Shown here: one piece after another, positions 23,095-33,989 of the stretch | How the letters are laid out: each line of letters begins with the position of its first letter | Numbering within the stretch: position 1 is the first letter of the stretch | Source of the DNA: Lutjanus erythropterus | Lineage: Eukaryota > Chordata > Actinopteri > Lutjaniformes > Lutjanidae | Length of the DNA: 64,000 nt | Assembly (NCBI GenBank): GCA_020091685.1 | Contig: CM034604.1 | Location: 2,159,820 to 2,223,819 of the forward strand | Direction of reading: 5' to 3' | Translations under genes and position numbers: made by a program | Notes under the pieces: generated by a model | Seen by the model: only the letters and a program-made list of their open reading frames with translations | Database searches by the model: none | What the model was told of the DNA's origin: nothing

Positions 23095-23600
23095 TAAGTA
23101 AGTGTTCCAATAAAGGTGTTAAAATGTGTGATACTACTAAGATGGTGGACCCAAATGCAGACAGGATGAAGCGCAAACTGTTCAAAATGTGTTTAATAAA
23201 GCAACAGAAAATACACAAAGTTGAGAAGAGACTGGCAGGTCACAACAAGAGTATGAAACTAACAAATCCAATTAAAGAAAATGACGAACACAAAGTCTAA
23301 AGATCCAAATCCAAAGTCCAACAAATGCAACACTGAAACACAGAAGGTGACGCAAAAAAAACAACAAAAAAAACAATGAACTGACACAGACAGAGAGAAA
23401 CACAAGGACTCAATAGACAAAGAACTAATCAGACATAGGTGAAACAAATGGTAATCAAAAAGGGCAGGAAAAGGACAAAGACAGGAAGTGAAGTCAAGAC
23501 ACATGAGGAAGGACCAGGACTACAAAATAAAACAGGAAATGACCAAATAAACCACAAGACCGTGACAAAAGAGACATTTGTGGACATACCGCTATCACAC
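23095..23600 (-). repeat. Interspersed repeat with GACCCAAATGCAGAC block
   Basis: Contains ATGGTGGACCCAAATGCAGA, then GTTTAATAAAGCAACAG, AAATCCAAAGTCCAACAAAT, GACTCAATAGACAAAGAACT, AAACCACAAGACCGTGACAA. This purine-rich, CAAA-rich sequence with GACCCAAATGCAGAC near one end and CGTGACA near the other is a dispersed family I recognise from fish. Orientation is uncertain. It encodes no long protein. Confidence 0.45.
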
Positions 23601-23819
23601 AACATTACCCTCTTCCAGCACTAGCCGTGTCACTAGCCTTTCGTTAAAGCCCAAAGCTGCCATTTGATTACAATTTTGACTGACTGTCTCATCAGCCAAT
23701 CAAATGTTGATGTATAGTGACAGAACGGCCCAGTGAGTTGTTGAAGGCCCTGACTGAATCCTCACGGTACACCACTGTATCTAATGTATTACATTTTGAG
23801 CTTAACTTACCCAACACTC

Positions 23820-23865
23820 GTTTTTGTTGCCTAAACTTAACCACACCTTAAACCTAGAGGTGGCA
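23820..23865 (+). repeat. CCTAACC-family repeat, copy C (short)
   Basis: TTGTTGCCTAAACTTAACCA followed by CACCTTAAACCTAG; a short piece of the family seen at 15175, 22865, 27660 and 39945. Confidence 0.4.
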
Positions 23866-24179
23866 GATGAGCGAACACACTCATGGTGGATTTTTGGAAC
23901 GTTCATATGGGTTGTTTTGCACAGACAAGCGACTGTACATAGAGTATTTTGTTGTGTAGGTAAGAGGATCTAAGTTCTTATGGTACAGTGGAACTGAGCG
24001 CTCTTCACTGTGATATCACTATTCGTATTCATGCCTCCAGTGGTATAACACATCATGAGATATGACTGAGTGATGAATAACAAGCAACACATGAATCTAA
24101 TGCTGAAGTGGCAAAGACTGGAGAACAAAGCTGTTCGTTGGATTGGTTAGAGTAGATGGGTAATAATAAATGGTGCGGA

Positions 24180-24760
24180 TGAGACATATCCTTCAATTCT
24201 GCTGTTTGCAATGGCCGCAGAGAAAAAAACAGCGCTCAGCTTTTACAAGAAACTGGAGAAAGAACCTTGGATCATGACCAACAAGGAGGGAATACCTTCA
24301 GCTAAATCAAGTGTTGTATTACATGAAATATACACACACACATCTTCCCTTAATCTTGTATTAATATCTGGAAACCTCCACGACTGAAATTAATCTAATT
24401 CCAGCCCTGATGAGAAAAGAACAAGTCTAATATACTTGCTGAAACCATCTAATAAACACAGCCTGTTTCCAATACTTAATCATTAAAGAGAGAAATTTAT
24501 ATGAAGCATGTTTGGCTTAAAGGCTTCATCAGTACATTAATAAAGCAGAAAAACACCCAAAGAGAAATTCCACATATGGTTTTTCTTTTGATCTTGGACA
24601 CTTAGTCAAGATTTATGCAAAGGAACCAGCCTGCTATAGAGCAGAGACACAGGGCTTAAATATATAATCTTTCCATTCATACGCCTACAACAAGAAGAAT
24701 GTCATAACAGACTGGTCAATCTGTCAGCATCAGGGCTAAAAAGTTCAAACTTAAAGGATA
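24180..24760. promoter_or_regulatory. Candidate conserved non-coding element
   Basis: Unique sequence with many homeodomain-type cores (GAAATTAATCTAATTCC, CTTAATCATTAAAG, CATTAATAAAG) and an octamer-like ATTTATGCAAAGG near 24610. No coding frame or repeat signature. This texture fits a developmental enhancer, but conservation has not been tested. Confidence 0.25.
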
Positions 24761-24764
24761 AGTT

Positions 24765-26095
24765 TATTAGAACCTGGCTATTATTCTTATAGCTTTGGCT
24801 TTAATTTCTATTAGTTAGAACACTGTATTCACCAAAGTAATAGTGCAGATATTGGAATATGCAACATGAGTTCATACAGGTTTTGAACAAACCGACAGTT
24901 TAGCCCAGTTATCTAAAGCACTCTTTTGAGAGGAAACTGAAATGAAGTGATAGGGACAGATGATATGGCCTTACAATGTTGCAGGGTATTTTGGTCATAA
25001 TAATATTTATCATGATATGAGACAAATGTACACATTGTTACTATATATTAATAATAAAACAAAACTGTTTTTTAGCTGGTGGGGTCGGCTCCTGTTCTCT
25101 GTGTGAACTGTGGCTCTCTGCTCTTCTTTAAAATAACCCACTGACCAGAGCCACTGAAGGAAAGGATCAGAATCAATATAACACATTAAAGTGGTTATAA
25201 TAAATGTTTTTATATTAAACATACACGATTAATGTCTTTTAGCTCTTTGATTTTTATGCTCACAGTTTTATGGTTTGGTTCACTGCTCTTATAGTATTGA
25301 TTTCAGACACAGTAGGCAGATGATTTCAGCAAAAAAAAAATCTCTTTAATAAACTCAGGCAGGCAGCGTGTATTTTCTTCTGTTTCAACTTAATTCCTCT
25401 TCTTCTTATTAGAGTTTTTTTATTTATTATTTATTTATTTATTTATTTTTCTTCTCCTCTCTGCCCTTTTGTCTCTCACACACCCCACACCCCGACTTAC
25501 CTACCCACACACATACACACACACACATGCACACCATCAAACCAGACCTGCTGTTATTCTATGAAAAAAATTCTTGTACTGACCTATCCTCACTGTTCTT
25601 GTCTTCTCTTGCTCTGTTATACTGTTTTATTTCATACTCATACTAATTTGGGTTTTTTTTGCCTCATAACTGTGCTGTTTTGAAATAATAATAATAATAA
25701 TAATAACAAAAAAGAAAATAAGAAATCAATATGTTGAATATTATAAAGCCCATGGGCCCCCACTTTGAAAATAACTGTTCTAAGATATAAACCTCTCATA
25801 ATATTTAAATCAAAGATTCCAGAGAGACGAATCTGAGAAGATTTGAGTAATTAAGATTCTGTGGTTTTGATTTACTACACAGAGTTATATACTGTATGTT
25901 CACAGGTGTAATGCAATGTAAAGTCTATCTTAGCATATTGAAACTGAAACTTATCTGAGTTTGCATTCATGGACATATATTCAAATGATTTTATTGCAGA
26001 TGGAGAAGCTGATTTACAAAACTTTCAGGACTGTGTCATCATACAGTCTGTGCAAACAGAGCAGGGGAGGAAGAGTGAACCAACGTAAGATAAGA
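24765..26095. other. Unique DNA with low-complexity patches
   Basis: Contains a TTTA run (about 25417-25448), a CA-rich run (about 25497-25533) and an AAT run (about 25686-25706). No gene recognised. Confidence 0.5.
25684..25706. repeat. (AAT)n microsatellite
   Basis: About seven uninterrupted ATA/AAT units. Confidence 0.85.
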
Positions 26096-26099
26096 ATCA

Positions 26100-26640
26100 G
26101 AGGGAGGCAAAGTGTGGAGTGTCTGAGATGAAAAGAACACAGCCCAAGAGGATGTTTTGTTGTCAAGTTCAAAGCAGAGACCCCAGTCATGGATTGTAGG
26201 TGGCTGCTGCTTAAGGCTGCGCACACAGCAGCTTCCTCATTAGCATTGTGGCTGACAAAAACCATACTTTTAATTAATCTCTTCATTTCTGTCACTGCAT
26301 TAAATGCCAGAAGAGTACGCAACACAGGGATCTTTGATGTGTGGAGACTATGCTGCGCCGTGTACCCTACCCATCTGGCCTGAACTGACAATGGCAGTCC
26401 TACATCAAATCTCATTAGTGGTGACTAATATTCTTTTCATCTTCCACAAAAGGCTTCCATTGTGCCAGCGCTAAAGTGCATTCCTCAGCTCCCACTTGTC
26501 TTCTCTGTGTCTCAGAGGGAGGACGGGGGCAGGGAGGGAGGTGAAGACAGTGTAGGAAGAAGAGATTACTGCCAGAGTTGACTAAGTTCAACTTCACCTT
26601 CCCATGCATAAAAAGATTACAGCGCTCCCATTGTACGTTT
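26100..26640. promoter_or_regulatory. Candidate conserved non-coding element
   Basis: Unique sequence with balanced composition. It includes CTTTTAATTAATCTCTTCAT, CTCATTAGCATTGTGGC and CATTAGTGGTGACTAATATT, all rich in homeodomain cores, and no repeat signature. Open frames here (up to 133 codons on the minus strand) show no domain and no codon structure that I trust. Enhancer function is a guess. Confidence 0.22.
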
Positions 26641-26644
26641 GATT

Positions 26645-27090
26645 GATTTTGGAGAATGAATATGCAGACCCAACAAGAAAGTGTGGCAACTCTGGAACAA
26701 AACAGCTGAGAGAAAATGGCTACTTGAGAAGAAATTGGTGTGACAACATGTGGAATTAAACTCTGAAGTTAATTACACCCTACAGTACAAAACTGTGGGA
26801 AAGCATGTTGCATACCAATGATGTTACTGTTCTTAGAAGCTCAAACATGTGGGACTAAGAGTGTAAAGTTTGTCCTGTCCTGGCTTTAAATCATTACCAT
26901 GCAATTACTAATTAAAGATATGATATGTACATGTTTTAACACCAGAAGTGGCAGAATTCCTGAACTACTAGAACAGCCATCAGCTGTCATTTTGACCTTT
27001 GACTTCCAAACTCTATTATCTCTCATGATAAATACCAGATTACAACATCAATGCATTTGTTCTGTTAGTTTATCTTCTAAAAAATTAAAT
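26645..27090. other. Unique DNA
   Basis: Nothing recognised; leads up to the SINE at 27097. Confidence 0.35.
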
Positions 27091-27096
27091 AACAGG

Positions 27097-27285
27097 GGCG
27101 GCTGTTTAGCTCAGTTGGTGGAGCGTCTGCCCCATGTGTGGGGGCTGTTGGTCCTCTGCAGCAGCCGCTGGTTCAACTCCAGCCTGCGGCCCTTTGCTGC
27201 GCGTCATGCTCTCGCTCTTCACCCACTTTCCTGTCTACTCTTCAGCTGTCCTATCAAATGAAGGCAAGAAAATCCCCCCAAAATT
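27097..27285 (+). mobile_element. tRNA-derived SINE
   Basis: Starts GGGGCGGCTGTTTAGCTCAG. The pol III A box TAGCTCAGTTGGTGG is at 27107-27121 and the B box GGTTCAACTCC at 27170-27180. The body continues with CCTGCGGCCCTTTGCTGCGC, then CTTTCCTGTCTACTCTTCAG and CTGTCCTATCAAATGAAGGC, as in a SINE family common in percomorph fish, and ends in A-rich sequence. It encodes no protein and would depend on a partner LINE. It is one of three clear tRNA-SINEs in the window. Confidence 0.85.
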
Positions 27286-27589
27286 ATTTTTTTTGTTCTA
27301 TAATAAATATTTATTTCTATTTCTACATCTGTTTTATAGATTTATCTAGAATTACCCAGAGCAGGAAAAAGTTTCATGTATTTTAAGATTTAAGATTTTA
27401 AACATGTTATTTCAACTTTATTCCACCTAGAACATCACAAAAAATAATCACAGCTTAAGGGAAAAGGCTGGAAACAAGTATAAAAATAAAAACGTTGGAA
27501 ACATTGCTATTTGTAATAATTAATTAATTATTTGTATGTTGTATGTATTTTTATGAGTTTTCAACATGCATTAAACGTCAGAGCCAGGT

Positions 27590-27850
27590 GACCTTCATCA
27601 GGTGACATTCGTCATCATAGTAACAATGGTGAGATGACCCTTGTCATCATGGTGAACTTTGCTGTGGTTACAGTTGAAACAGTCACAGTTTGGTTAGATT
27701 TAGGCACCAAAATTACTTGGGTAGGCTTAGAAAAAGATCATGGTTTGGGTTGAAATAAATACGTTAATTGCGTATGTACATTTACCTACAGTATGTGTGC
27801 TGCGCTGGGACAGAACTTTCCAAATTGGGACGAGCATCTATTTGACTGGA
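27590..27850 (-). repeat. CCTAACC-family repeat, copy D (reverse)
   Basis: The reverse complement reads AACCCAAACCATGATCTTTT, TAAGCCTACCCAAGTAATTT, TGGTGCCTAAATCTAACCAA and ACTGTGACTGTTTCAACTGT, matching copy E nearly word for word. The surrounding CATCAGGTGACATTCGTCAT and TGAGATGACCCTTGTCATCA blocks are a short local near-repeat. Confidence 0.55.
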
Positions 27851-28119
27851 TGGTAATATTATCTGATGATTACTGTATGACCCACAACAAAGCAAGTGGG
27901 CACTTTCACATACTGTGAAATGATGAAATAACTGACTAAATTCAGAAGTGTAGTGTTAAATATTTTAATACTGGAGCACACCTATGATGAATGCATGCAT
28001 GCAGACACACACTTAGATTATGGCTTGTTTCAGGTCATTTAAACTCTCATGATGATGTATATAAATGACCACATTATCAAATGTTAGACTGACTTTATGT
28101 ATGGTTTCATCATGTAGAG

Positions 28120-28335
28120 AATATTATATCCCCGGACTGCTGGGGCCAGTATTTCAAAACTTTTAATCCAGATGAGAACTTTCCAGATTTTGTAATCCCT
28201 GTTTTTGCTATCCCAGATAAAACTGATCTTGTAGGCTGCCCTGGTTTTTCAAAGAATCTCCAGATAGGATCATTCTGATCCAGACACCACAAGATCAGGA
28301 TTACACAATCCATATTTACAGTTGTTGGACTGATT
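28120..28335 (+). mobile_element. MITE-like repeat
   Basis: Blocks TTTCAAAACTTTTAATCCAG, AGAACTTTCCAGATTTTGTA, CAGATAAAACTGATCTTGTA, CTGGTTTTTCAAAGAATCTC, AGGATCATTCTGATCCAGAC and CAGGATTACACAATCC match a short fish repeat that I recognise. AGATTTTGTAATCC near the left and GGATTACACAATCC on the right suggest weak inverted ends. Non-coding. Confidence 0.55.
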
Positions 28336-28339
28336 TTAT

Positions 28340-31335
28340 CGGTCAAAAGAAGTAAAAAGTAATGGATCACTACAGTATCTGTGACCTGGTCACAGAGCTG
28401 CCAGGGATCCTGTAGGTCAGGGTCATCTACTTGGGGCTGCCACTGCAGTGAGGAACCCTATATACTTTAGCAATTTTATGAAGTGAGAATTATGTTGCAC
28501 ATTGCATTTTGAATATCCTCACAAATTTCATGAAAATCTGCTGATTAGTTGCTGCTGTATCCTGGATTGTGTTGGATACATATCCTGACTAACAAACTAA
28601 CAAAGTCTCTCTCAGAATACCACACAGTATCTGACCAGCAGCACTGCAGATATATTAGAAATCTCAGGCAGTTGGTTGTTACAGTGTGTAGGCTGAGGCA
28701 AGACATACCATACATCACACACACAGACACACAGACATAATCACAGTACACTTGTTTGCTTTGGAAGCTTCTTCCAAATGACGACTCTATCTACAGGAAA
28801 CAAGCCTTTAAACACAGGTCGCTCTGACATGAGGTCCTGCTATACACCAAAAATGTCCCAAAAACAACAGAGAGCCTCTGATAAGATCACATTTATCTCT
28901 GAAAACATGACAAATGCTACGAATGTTACTTCAGGACGGGTCCATGGTGTATGACTAGCAGTTATAACACACAGTGACAGGTGAGCTTGTGATACGTATT
29001 AGTAACAACCTCAAAGACTGTGTGCTATGTGGTTCCTGTCTCTTAAATCGTCTCCAGTGGGCCAGTTGTTCTGAATTTTGTTTAGTCCTCTTCTTCCTAT
29101 TTGGGTGGTAAGGCTTTGATCCGACACTATTCATCTCGCTCTTTTGCCACTTTCTTAGCCCATAAAAGTTCCATTTCTCTCAGCTTGCCCTCAACTGTTC
29201 CGCACCAGGTGTCCAGGCTTTTGTTTTCCAGTTGGTGTCCACCTTTGGTATCCTGTCCTGGTCCGTTCTGAGTGTGTAGCCTCACCACCTTACCCACCAA
29301 CATTTTTTTCTTTAATTATTCTGACTTACACTGTCCTCAAAAATGACCATTTATTCAACTAGTGCCGCTTTTCACTGCTCTGATCTACTGAAAAGCCAGT
29401 TAGAAGAGTTTAGAAAATTGTTCATTAAATGAAATGGCAAGACATTAAAGTGCACTGTCCTGAAGTTACCTGGTGGCTGTAAAATCAGTGTTTCAGTGAA
29501 CTGTTTCTATCTCCTATTAAGCGCATTACCACTTTAGAAAAAGGCAAAATGGAAACCAATTTACACCCCAGTTCCACTCACTTCTTGGAATGATTGAACA
29601 GTAATCAGATCTGAACAAAGGCCAGTGTAAATGCAACCAAGAACCATTAAAGATGATTTGAAATAAAGTGTTAAAACCACCCTTGTAGGCAGTCCAAAAC
29701 TGCCTTGGATGATTTGAGAGACATTCTAGTCAGATGTTGAAAAGGATGCATCTAAAGGTGCATACATAATCTTTACACCACTTAAGTATACCAAAGTGCT
29801 CTGTGGAAACCTCCAGGCTCTGTCCCCTGTGACAACAGAGATGGGGTTCCACTAAGATTACACTTCAGTTAGTTGTCATTCACCCGGTCTCATTAAAGCC
29901 ACAGGTTGAAAGCTGCTCCAGCTATTGCAACACTTACAGTCATACAGGAGGCGGAACCTGCTGCTGTAAGGTCTGTTTGATCCCTGATCAGTCCCTCCAC
30001 TGTATAACCTGTGTGGGTGAGAGAGTATTGATCTGTGTGGATGAAGGAGGAAGTTGCAGTGTGATCTGTGGTCTGAGGCTCGTAAAGTGAAGCCTGTGAG
30101 CTAGTTAAAGCAGTCGAGTGAAGTCAGCCACTACCCTCACTCACTGCAACATACTGTATATCCAGCACATCCTTTTAATCATGGTGCTGTGAGGGCAAGG
30201 GCAGACTTTGAGACTTTTCAGTGTTACTGTGCTGCTCAAATCATAAGACACTTTTGGTCCTTGACTTTCCTAAATTAGATGTGAGGGTTCATGGATTACA
30301 CAACTAATCTTAGACTAGATGTATTATTAACAAGATTGGAGAAATCTGCAACTGGATAGCAATAATTGGGATAGTCGACAACACATCAGAAGTCACAGGA
30401 AATGACGTTCAGTTTGTTTATGTCACGCTTGTCATGGAGCCTGACAAGGGACAGAGACAAACCCCTCTTCCCTTGTCAGACTGGTCTCTAAGGTTCCCAA
30501 CCATAAAGTGCATCTTGCTTTTGGCTATGACATCAAACATGTGAGGAAAGTGACGTAGCATATAGGACAGCTCACGATGTGGAGCCGCTTCAACTAGAAG
30601 ACCCACCATAACAGGTACAAATACAGATTTCATGCCAACTTGAGGGGTTCTGTCTCAGATAAAAGAAATTTATCAGGACAGGGAAATCTTGGCTAAACTT
30701 GTAACAGGCCTCTGCAGTGGTCCGAAAACATCAGAGTTCTACTTATGTGTTTGCTGCCATACCTGCTACTGGTGCATCTGCTGCTGTTCATGCAGCATTT
30801 CAAAAGCACCACCTTCACTTTGGGGCCTAAGTCAAACACTGGCATTGGACCCTCCATATCCCTCGTGTTTCCCATTTTTCAACCTTTATTTATCTAACAA
30901 CCTACTTGTAACCTCTTCTCTTCACCAGTCTTCACACAGCAATGATGTCCAGACATCTTGAACTGCATCTGTAAAAACACAAAACAAATTCAGTTTCACA
31001 AACACATCCACTGTAAAATCTTACTTTCATAAACAATATGGCCCAATATAATAACATACATTACCAAAATCAGAAGATAACACATAAGACAAAAACGGGT
31101 CAATTATGGAGACACAAAAATAATAAACACAATATACGGTTTCTTTTCTTTTTTCTCAGTTTACAGTTTTTGAGTTTGTCTTGCCTATCAGCTCAGTTTC
31201 AGTGTAAAAAGAACATATGAAGGGAATCTTGGCCTGTTACTGTATAGATTAATCAGAACAGTGATGGACAGATGTAGCAGTGTCACCTCAACAATCTTGG
31301 CTAAAGTTCCTCTTTGCTAGTATTATCAACGCTAA
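28340..31335. other. Unique DNA, no gene recognised
   Basis: About 3 kb without a recognised repeat or gene. Short CA-rich run near 28714-28735. Open frames do not exceed 90 codons and carry no domain. Confidence 0.4.
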
Positions 31336-31345
31336 ATAATTATAT

Positions 31346-31390
31346 TAATAAATAATAATAATAATAATTATTATTATTATTATTATTGCA
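31346..31390. repeat. Palindromic (AAT)n/(ATT)n microsatellite
   Basis: A run of AAT units changes at its centre into a run of ATT units (AATAATAATAATTATTATT and on), giving a perfect hairpin-capable tract. Confidence 0.9.
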
Positions 31391-31535
31391 CCACTACCAG
31401 CAGTGTGAAAGTGAAACAACAACTGAAAAGTATTACATTTTTATGAGTTTTTTCCAGTTGACTCTTTATAAAGTTGTCAGACCAGATGTCAATTAGACAT
31501 CTGGTCCCCTCCTGTCCCCATCGGAAGATATCATA

Positions 31536-31775
31536 TCACAATTTCCTGTAATTGGTCCAAAAGTGCGAACCATCCAAAAAAGGTTTTCACAATAGAAACA
31601 AACCAAACCATGGTACAGTTTGATGTGGAGACCACCTCTTTTTGCCGAACCAAAGTCTGGCTCTTTGGTCCAGACCTACGTCCAGGAGAGGTTTCATACC
31701 TGTAATTTTGGCTTGGATCAAACTGAAAAGTCTGAAAATCCGGACCAAAAGAGCTAAGTATGAAAACACCCTTTG
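31536..31775 (+). mobile_element. MITE-like repeat, copy 2 (partner 13090-13330)
   Basis: Starts with ATTTCCTGTAATTGGTCCAA and continues through AGAAACAAACCAAACCATGG, TCCAGGAGAGGTTTCATACC, CTGTAATTTTGGCTTGGATC and AAGTATGAAAACACCC, in the same order as copy 1. The middle segment differs (GACCACCTCTTTTTGCCGAA here). Confidence 0.6.
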
Positions 31776-31924
31776 TGTCATCTTATAAGGTACAATGTTC
31801 ATTTACTTATCATTCTACAATACAGGGCTGTAAAAGGAAATGCTAGTTGTAGTCCCTTTTTGCTACTCATAAAACAATCATATGAATGGGTGAATGAATA
31901 ATAAATTGTGCAAAATAAACTATT

Positions 31925-32095
31925 ATTTATAATGGAGTGCTGAGGATGAATTAAGGAGGTCTCATGGCCTGAAGGAAGAGGCTGCTCTGTAGTCTGGTGG
32001 TACGACAGGGGATACTTGTGTATCTCTTGCCAGACGGCAGCAGGGTGAACAGGCTGTGGCTGGGGTGGGTATTGTATATTCCTTGAGTCACTCAT
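31925..32095 (-). repeat. Interspersed repeat fragment
   Basis: Contains GGAGGTCTCATGGCCTGAAG, GAAGAGGCTGCTCTGTAGTC, TGGTGGTACGACAGG, CAGACGGCAGCAGGGTGAAC and AGGCTGTGGCTGGGGTGGGT, the order of a vertebrate/fish repeat whose usual text reads like TCACAGCCTGGGGGAAGAAG and GAACAGGGTGTGGCCGGGGT. The 86-98-codon antisense frame here is a by-product. Confidence 0.5.
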
Positions 32096-32169
32096 TAAGT
32101 AATATGATGATATTTGTATATATGGGTTTAAAAAAAGACAATTAATTAAAGAAAAGTAAGGGTTTTATA

Positions 32170-32300
32170 GTGCCCTGAATAGCTCGGGGCCTAAGGCATT
32201 TACCAACCTTGACCTAATGGTAAGCCCACCTCTGCTCCGAGTCTCTGTTCCCCTGGAATGGAAGTTACTGTTGTCACTTCATACTCCCTGCTGTGTTGTG
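32170..32300 (+). mobile_element. Possible degenerate tRNA-like SINE head
   Basis: AATAGCTCGGGGCCTAAGGC resembles an A box with 5' context, and CTGCTCCGAGTCTCTG about 55 bp later resembles a B box. The intervening TACCAACCTTGACCTAATGG also fits a tRNA-derived head. No body or tail was recognised. Confidence 0.3.
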
Positions 32301-32732
32301 AAGTGACAAGTTCACAGCCTAGATGCCATATTCTGCACATAATCTACATTCACATAATCTATTCCACATGAACTCTTTGACTGAATTGCATATATGACTG
32401 TGTGTGAACATGAGCACACATCACAGCACATCTGGAGTTTTACGGTATATAAAACACTTGAGATGACAAGTCATAGTCAGATGAGTTAGAATCAGAGAGG
32501 GTGCTTTGTCTCAGCTTGAGTTGTGCCGGCCTTACACCTAATGACTTTTGAAGCAATCTCTCTCTGTGTTGCAGATTAATTATCAATATTGGAGTAAAAT
32601 GATGAGTCTTGCTGGAGTTGAGGCACGGTCCCATTGTCCTGATCATTTTGGTAGTCCTAAAACTCAGTCCAAGCTGTCTTTAGTCAGTCTTCTTCTCCAT
32701 CTTAACCTTTTGATAAAGTCAAACTTTTTCAA

Positions 32733-32933
32733 AAAGTATTTTTGTGTGGCTGTTATGCCTTTAATTTACAAAACAGTTGAAGATATGTCAGAAAAGCAGG
32801 GAGAGAGAGTGGTGGAATGACATCCAGCACAGGGCTGTATAGGCGGGAATCAAAACCCACGGCCACAGCAGAGGACTCACAACCTCAGTACAGGGGGCAA
32901 AGGCTCTGTCACCTGAGCTACCAGGACACCAAA
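32733..32933 (-). mobile_element. tRNA-derived SINE with target duplication
   Basis: On the minus strand the A box TAGCTCAGGTGACAG is at 32906-32920 and a degenerate B box GGGTTTTGATTCC at 32846-32858. The body continues CTGTGCTGGATGTCATTCC, CTGACATATCTTCAACTG and TTTTGTAAATTAAAGGCATA. It is flanked by TCAAACTTTTTCAA on the left (32719-32732) and TCAAACTTTTTTCAA on the right (32934-32948), differing by one T in the run: a target-site duplication of about 14 bp, as expected for LINE-driven insertion. Confidence 0.88.
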
Positions 32934-33256
32934 TCAAACTTTTTTCAATTTGATCTTAAGTCTTGGTTCATTCAAGTTCAACGACATCTTCCTCTACTGA
33001 GCCACGCACAAGCAGTCAGTGTGTGACAGGCGGCCGCTGCTCACTGCAGCAGGCCTGTGAAACTTTCTGAAACTTTCTCTGTACATGAACCTATTAAAGT
33101 GGGAGTGAGTCTCTCTCACTCTTTCTCTCTGGATCAGGATCCTGTAGCTTGTAAATATATAAACAGTTGATTTGAGCCTCTCTGCACCTCTCTCTCTGCA
33201 GATCTCAGGTGTTTGTAAATGGAGTCAGAGGAGTGGCACATAAAAAATTATCAATC

Positions 33257-33349
33257 AGGGCACTCCTGTAGCTCAGTTGGTACAGTGCGCGTCCATGTAC
33301 TGAGGCTGTCAGTCCTGCTGCTGCTGGTTCGACTCCCACCCAAAAAAAG
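33257..33349 (+). mobile_element. tRNA-derived SINE, head only
   Basis: The A box TAGCTCAGTTGGTAC (33269-33283) and a good B box GGTTCGACTCC (33326-33336) lie in a tRNA-like head (GGGCACTCCTGTAGCTCAGT). The head passes straight into AAAAAAAG without the body seen in the copy at 27097, so it is either a short SINE type or internally deleted. It is not a functional tRNA: arms do not pair convincingly. Confidence 0.65.
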
Positions 33350-33354
33350 TGTAA

Positions 33355-33985
33355 TTTGATTTGTAAAATAATGAGAAACCAAACAGAGAAATAATTAGTT
33401 TAAAATGGTAAATATTTAAAGTTAGTTTGATCGTGTAAATAATTAAATAGTTCATTTGATCTTCTTCCTTCCTTTGTAATTTCTTAAAATATTCAAATGT
33501 ATAATGTTCTGGTAGTGAGTCATTATTTGGCAATAGATTTCTCTACCTACCTCTACCTTTTATATGGCTGCTCATTTAGTTTGTTATTTAACTATTGTTA
33601 TAACTTAACATTAACAAGACCTAAATAATCTAGTTGTTAGTTAAGTCTAGTCTGAGACTTATAACTGTGTGACTTCTGACAAATTGTCTTAAGATGTGAG
33701 ATGGTGTCAGGCTAATGTCAAGTCCTCTAGTGTATGGTAGGCATAGTTTGAACTTTTTTCATTTCTTCTTTCATTATTTTGAATACAACATGTTTGCAAT
33801 TCTTATTTTAATCCCGCTGTCACAGCGACATGTGCACACAATTCAAAATGTAGACATGTTGTAGAATTTCTTTAAGTCCTTATTGCAGGAACTGGGTGTC
33901 TTGTAGTCATGATGTAAAAGAAATAATATTATTGCAGAAAACTGAAAGTATCCAGTTATTTAAGTGCGTGTGAGCACACTGAGTG
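33355..33985. other. Unique AT-rich DNA
   Basis: Nothing recognised. Confidence 0.4.
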
Positions 33986-33989
33986 AGAC

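Noticed and set aside
22859..23218. 119-codon minus-strand open frame rich in C, L and F
   Set aside because: Covers the CCTAACC repeat and the start of another repeat; chance frame.
26014..26415. 133-codon minus-strand open frame
   Set aside because: No recognisable domain, no supporting splice or codon pattern; overlaps a block that may be regulatory.
26899..27261. 120-codon plus-strand open frame
   Set aside because: Its second half is translated SINE head (RGGCLAQLVERLP is the usual conceptual translation of a tRNA-derived head), so it is not a protein.
33257..33349. Functional tRNA gene
   Set aside because: A and B boxes are good, but acceptor and anticodon arms do not pair convincingly and an A-rich tail follows; SINE head is more likely.
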